Shown here piece by piece: positions 6,197 through 6,500 of a DNA stretch of 6,500 nucleotides. This DNA is from Frankiales bacterium (lineage in GTDB: Bacteria; Actinomycetota; Actinomycetes; Mycobacteriales; Jatrophihabitantaceae): contig JAOPUY010000581.1 in assembly GCA_025963265.1 (NCBI GenBank), positions 1-6,500 of the forward strand, written 5' to 3'. A model generated the notes under the pieces. It saw only the letters and a list, made by a program, of their open reading frames with translations, searched no databases and was not told where the DNA came from. Positions within the stretch are counted from its first letter, which is position 1, and each line of letters opens with the position of its first letter. The position numbers and the translations under genes are program-made.

Positions 6197-6500
6197 CAGA
6201 TGCGGTTGACGTCGACGCTCACCAGCATGCTGGATTTGAGGGAATCCGTGACGATGACGCCCTTGAGCGGCGGCACATCGCTGTAGTCCCGCCCGCAGGC
6301 TACAACAAGATAGCGATCATCCACCCACTGGTTGTTCGTCGGATCCACGTCCAACCAACCATAGTCGGGAATGAACACCGACGCCCACGCGTGCGAGGCG
6401 TCAGCGCCTTGCAGCTTCTGCTGGCCCGGCGGCGGCTGGGTCTCGATGTAGCCGCTGATGTAGCGAGCGGCCAATCCCACCGAGCGCATCGCCCCGACCG
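6196..6500 (-). CDS. Transglutaminase-like (transglutaminase/protease superfamily) protein, C-terminal part
   Basis: The last ~100 residues of a transglutaminase-like protein; the gene runs off the right edge with an open frame (VGAMRSVGLAARYISGY). The His of the Cys-His-Asp triad is in GADASHAWASVF (codon 6391-6393) and the Asp is in GWLDVDPTNNQW (likely codon 6343-6345). ACGRDYSDVPPLKGVIV and a final strand ending in SVDVNRI are typical of bacterial members found beside alpha-E and ATP-grasp proteins. The Cys and the N-terminal beta-barrel region lie outside the window, so activity cannot be judged. Bacterial members are thought to be cysteine peptidases or amidases more often than cross-linking enzymes. 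The visible ATG at 6489 is an internal Met, not the start. The stop is TGA at 6198-6196. It is upstream of the metallopeptidase gene in the same direction. Base 6301-6360 is only about 52% GC by hand count. Confidence 0.93.
   Translation of the reverse strand, partial: VGAMRSVGLAARYISGYIETQPPPGQQKLQGADASHAWASVFIPDYGWLDVDPTNNQWVDDRYLVVACGRDYSDVPPLKGVIVTDSLKSSMLVSVDVNRI

Noticed and set aside
6142..6489. ATG at 6489 as the start of a small complete gene
   Set aside because: Homologous sequence continues upstream of this Met to the window edge (VGAMRSVGLAARY), so the gene is a truncated view of a longer transglutaminase.

Overview
The window looks like a chromosomal segment of a high-GC actinobacterium. 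Coding is dense, GC is around 70% in the left three quarters, GTG starts are used, two promoters look leaderless, and the proteins resemble actinobacterial families: a dGTPase close in form to the Streptomyces and mycobacterial enzymes, followed by a DNA primase of about 640 residues. I cannot name the genus; a Frankia-, Jatrophihabitans- or Geodermatophilus-like lineage is only a guess.

Left block, + strand (1-5003). It opens with the C-terminal end of pyruvate phosphate dikinase, the part carrying the PEP/pyruvate active site. Next is a YbjN-domain protein that appears to be transcribed from its own leaderless promoter. The dGTP triphosphohydrolase gene (dgt) follows and overlaps the YbjN stop codon. 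The primase gene (dnaG) starts 10 bases after the dgt stop, and its probable -10 box contains that stop codon. Last is a 176-residue protein of unknown function 16 bases after dnaG. The dgt-dnaG pair places a dNTP-pool enzyme beside the enzyme that primes replication.

Junction (5004-5080). Two convergent transcription units meet here. A large imperfect hairpin at 5033-5063 can serve as a terminator in both directions.

Right block, - strand (5081-6500), read right to left. The window edge cuts a transglutaminase-like protease gene, of which the C-terminal part with the His and Asp of the triad is visible. A small perfect hairpin sits at its stop codon. After 53 bases comes a gene for a zinc-ribbon plus HExxH putative metallopeptidase. 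This pairing recalls conserved clusters in which transglutaminase, alpha-E and circularly permuted ATP-grasp proteins occur together and are proposed to make and process peptides. The partners that would confirm this would lie beyond position 6500.

No tRNA, rRNA, CRISPR array, insertion sequence or attachment site is visible. No intergenic gap exceeds 80 bases. The genes themselves are mostly ordinary. The points worth a second look are start and promoter architecture (a probable CTG start for dgt, a -10 box built on a stop codon), the unknown gene after dnaG, and the peptidase/transglutaminase pair.
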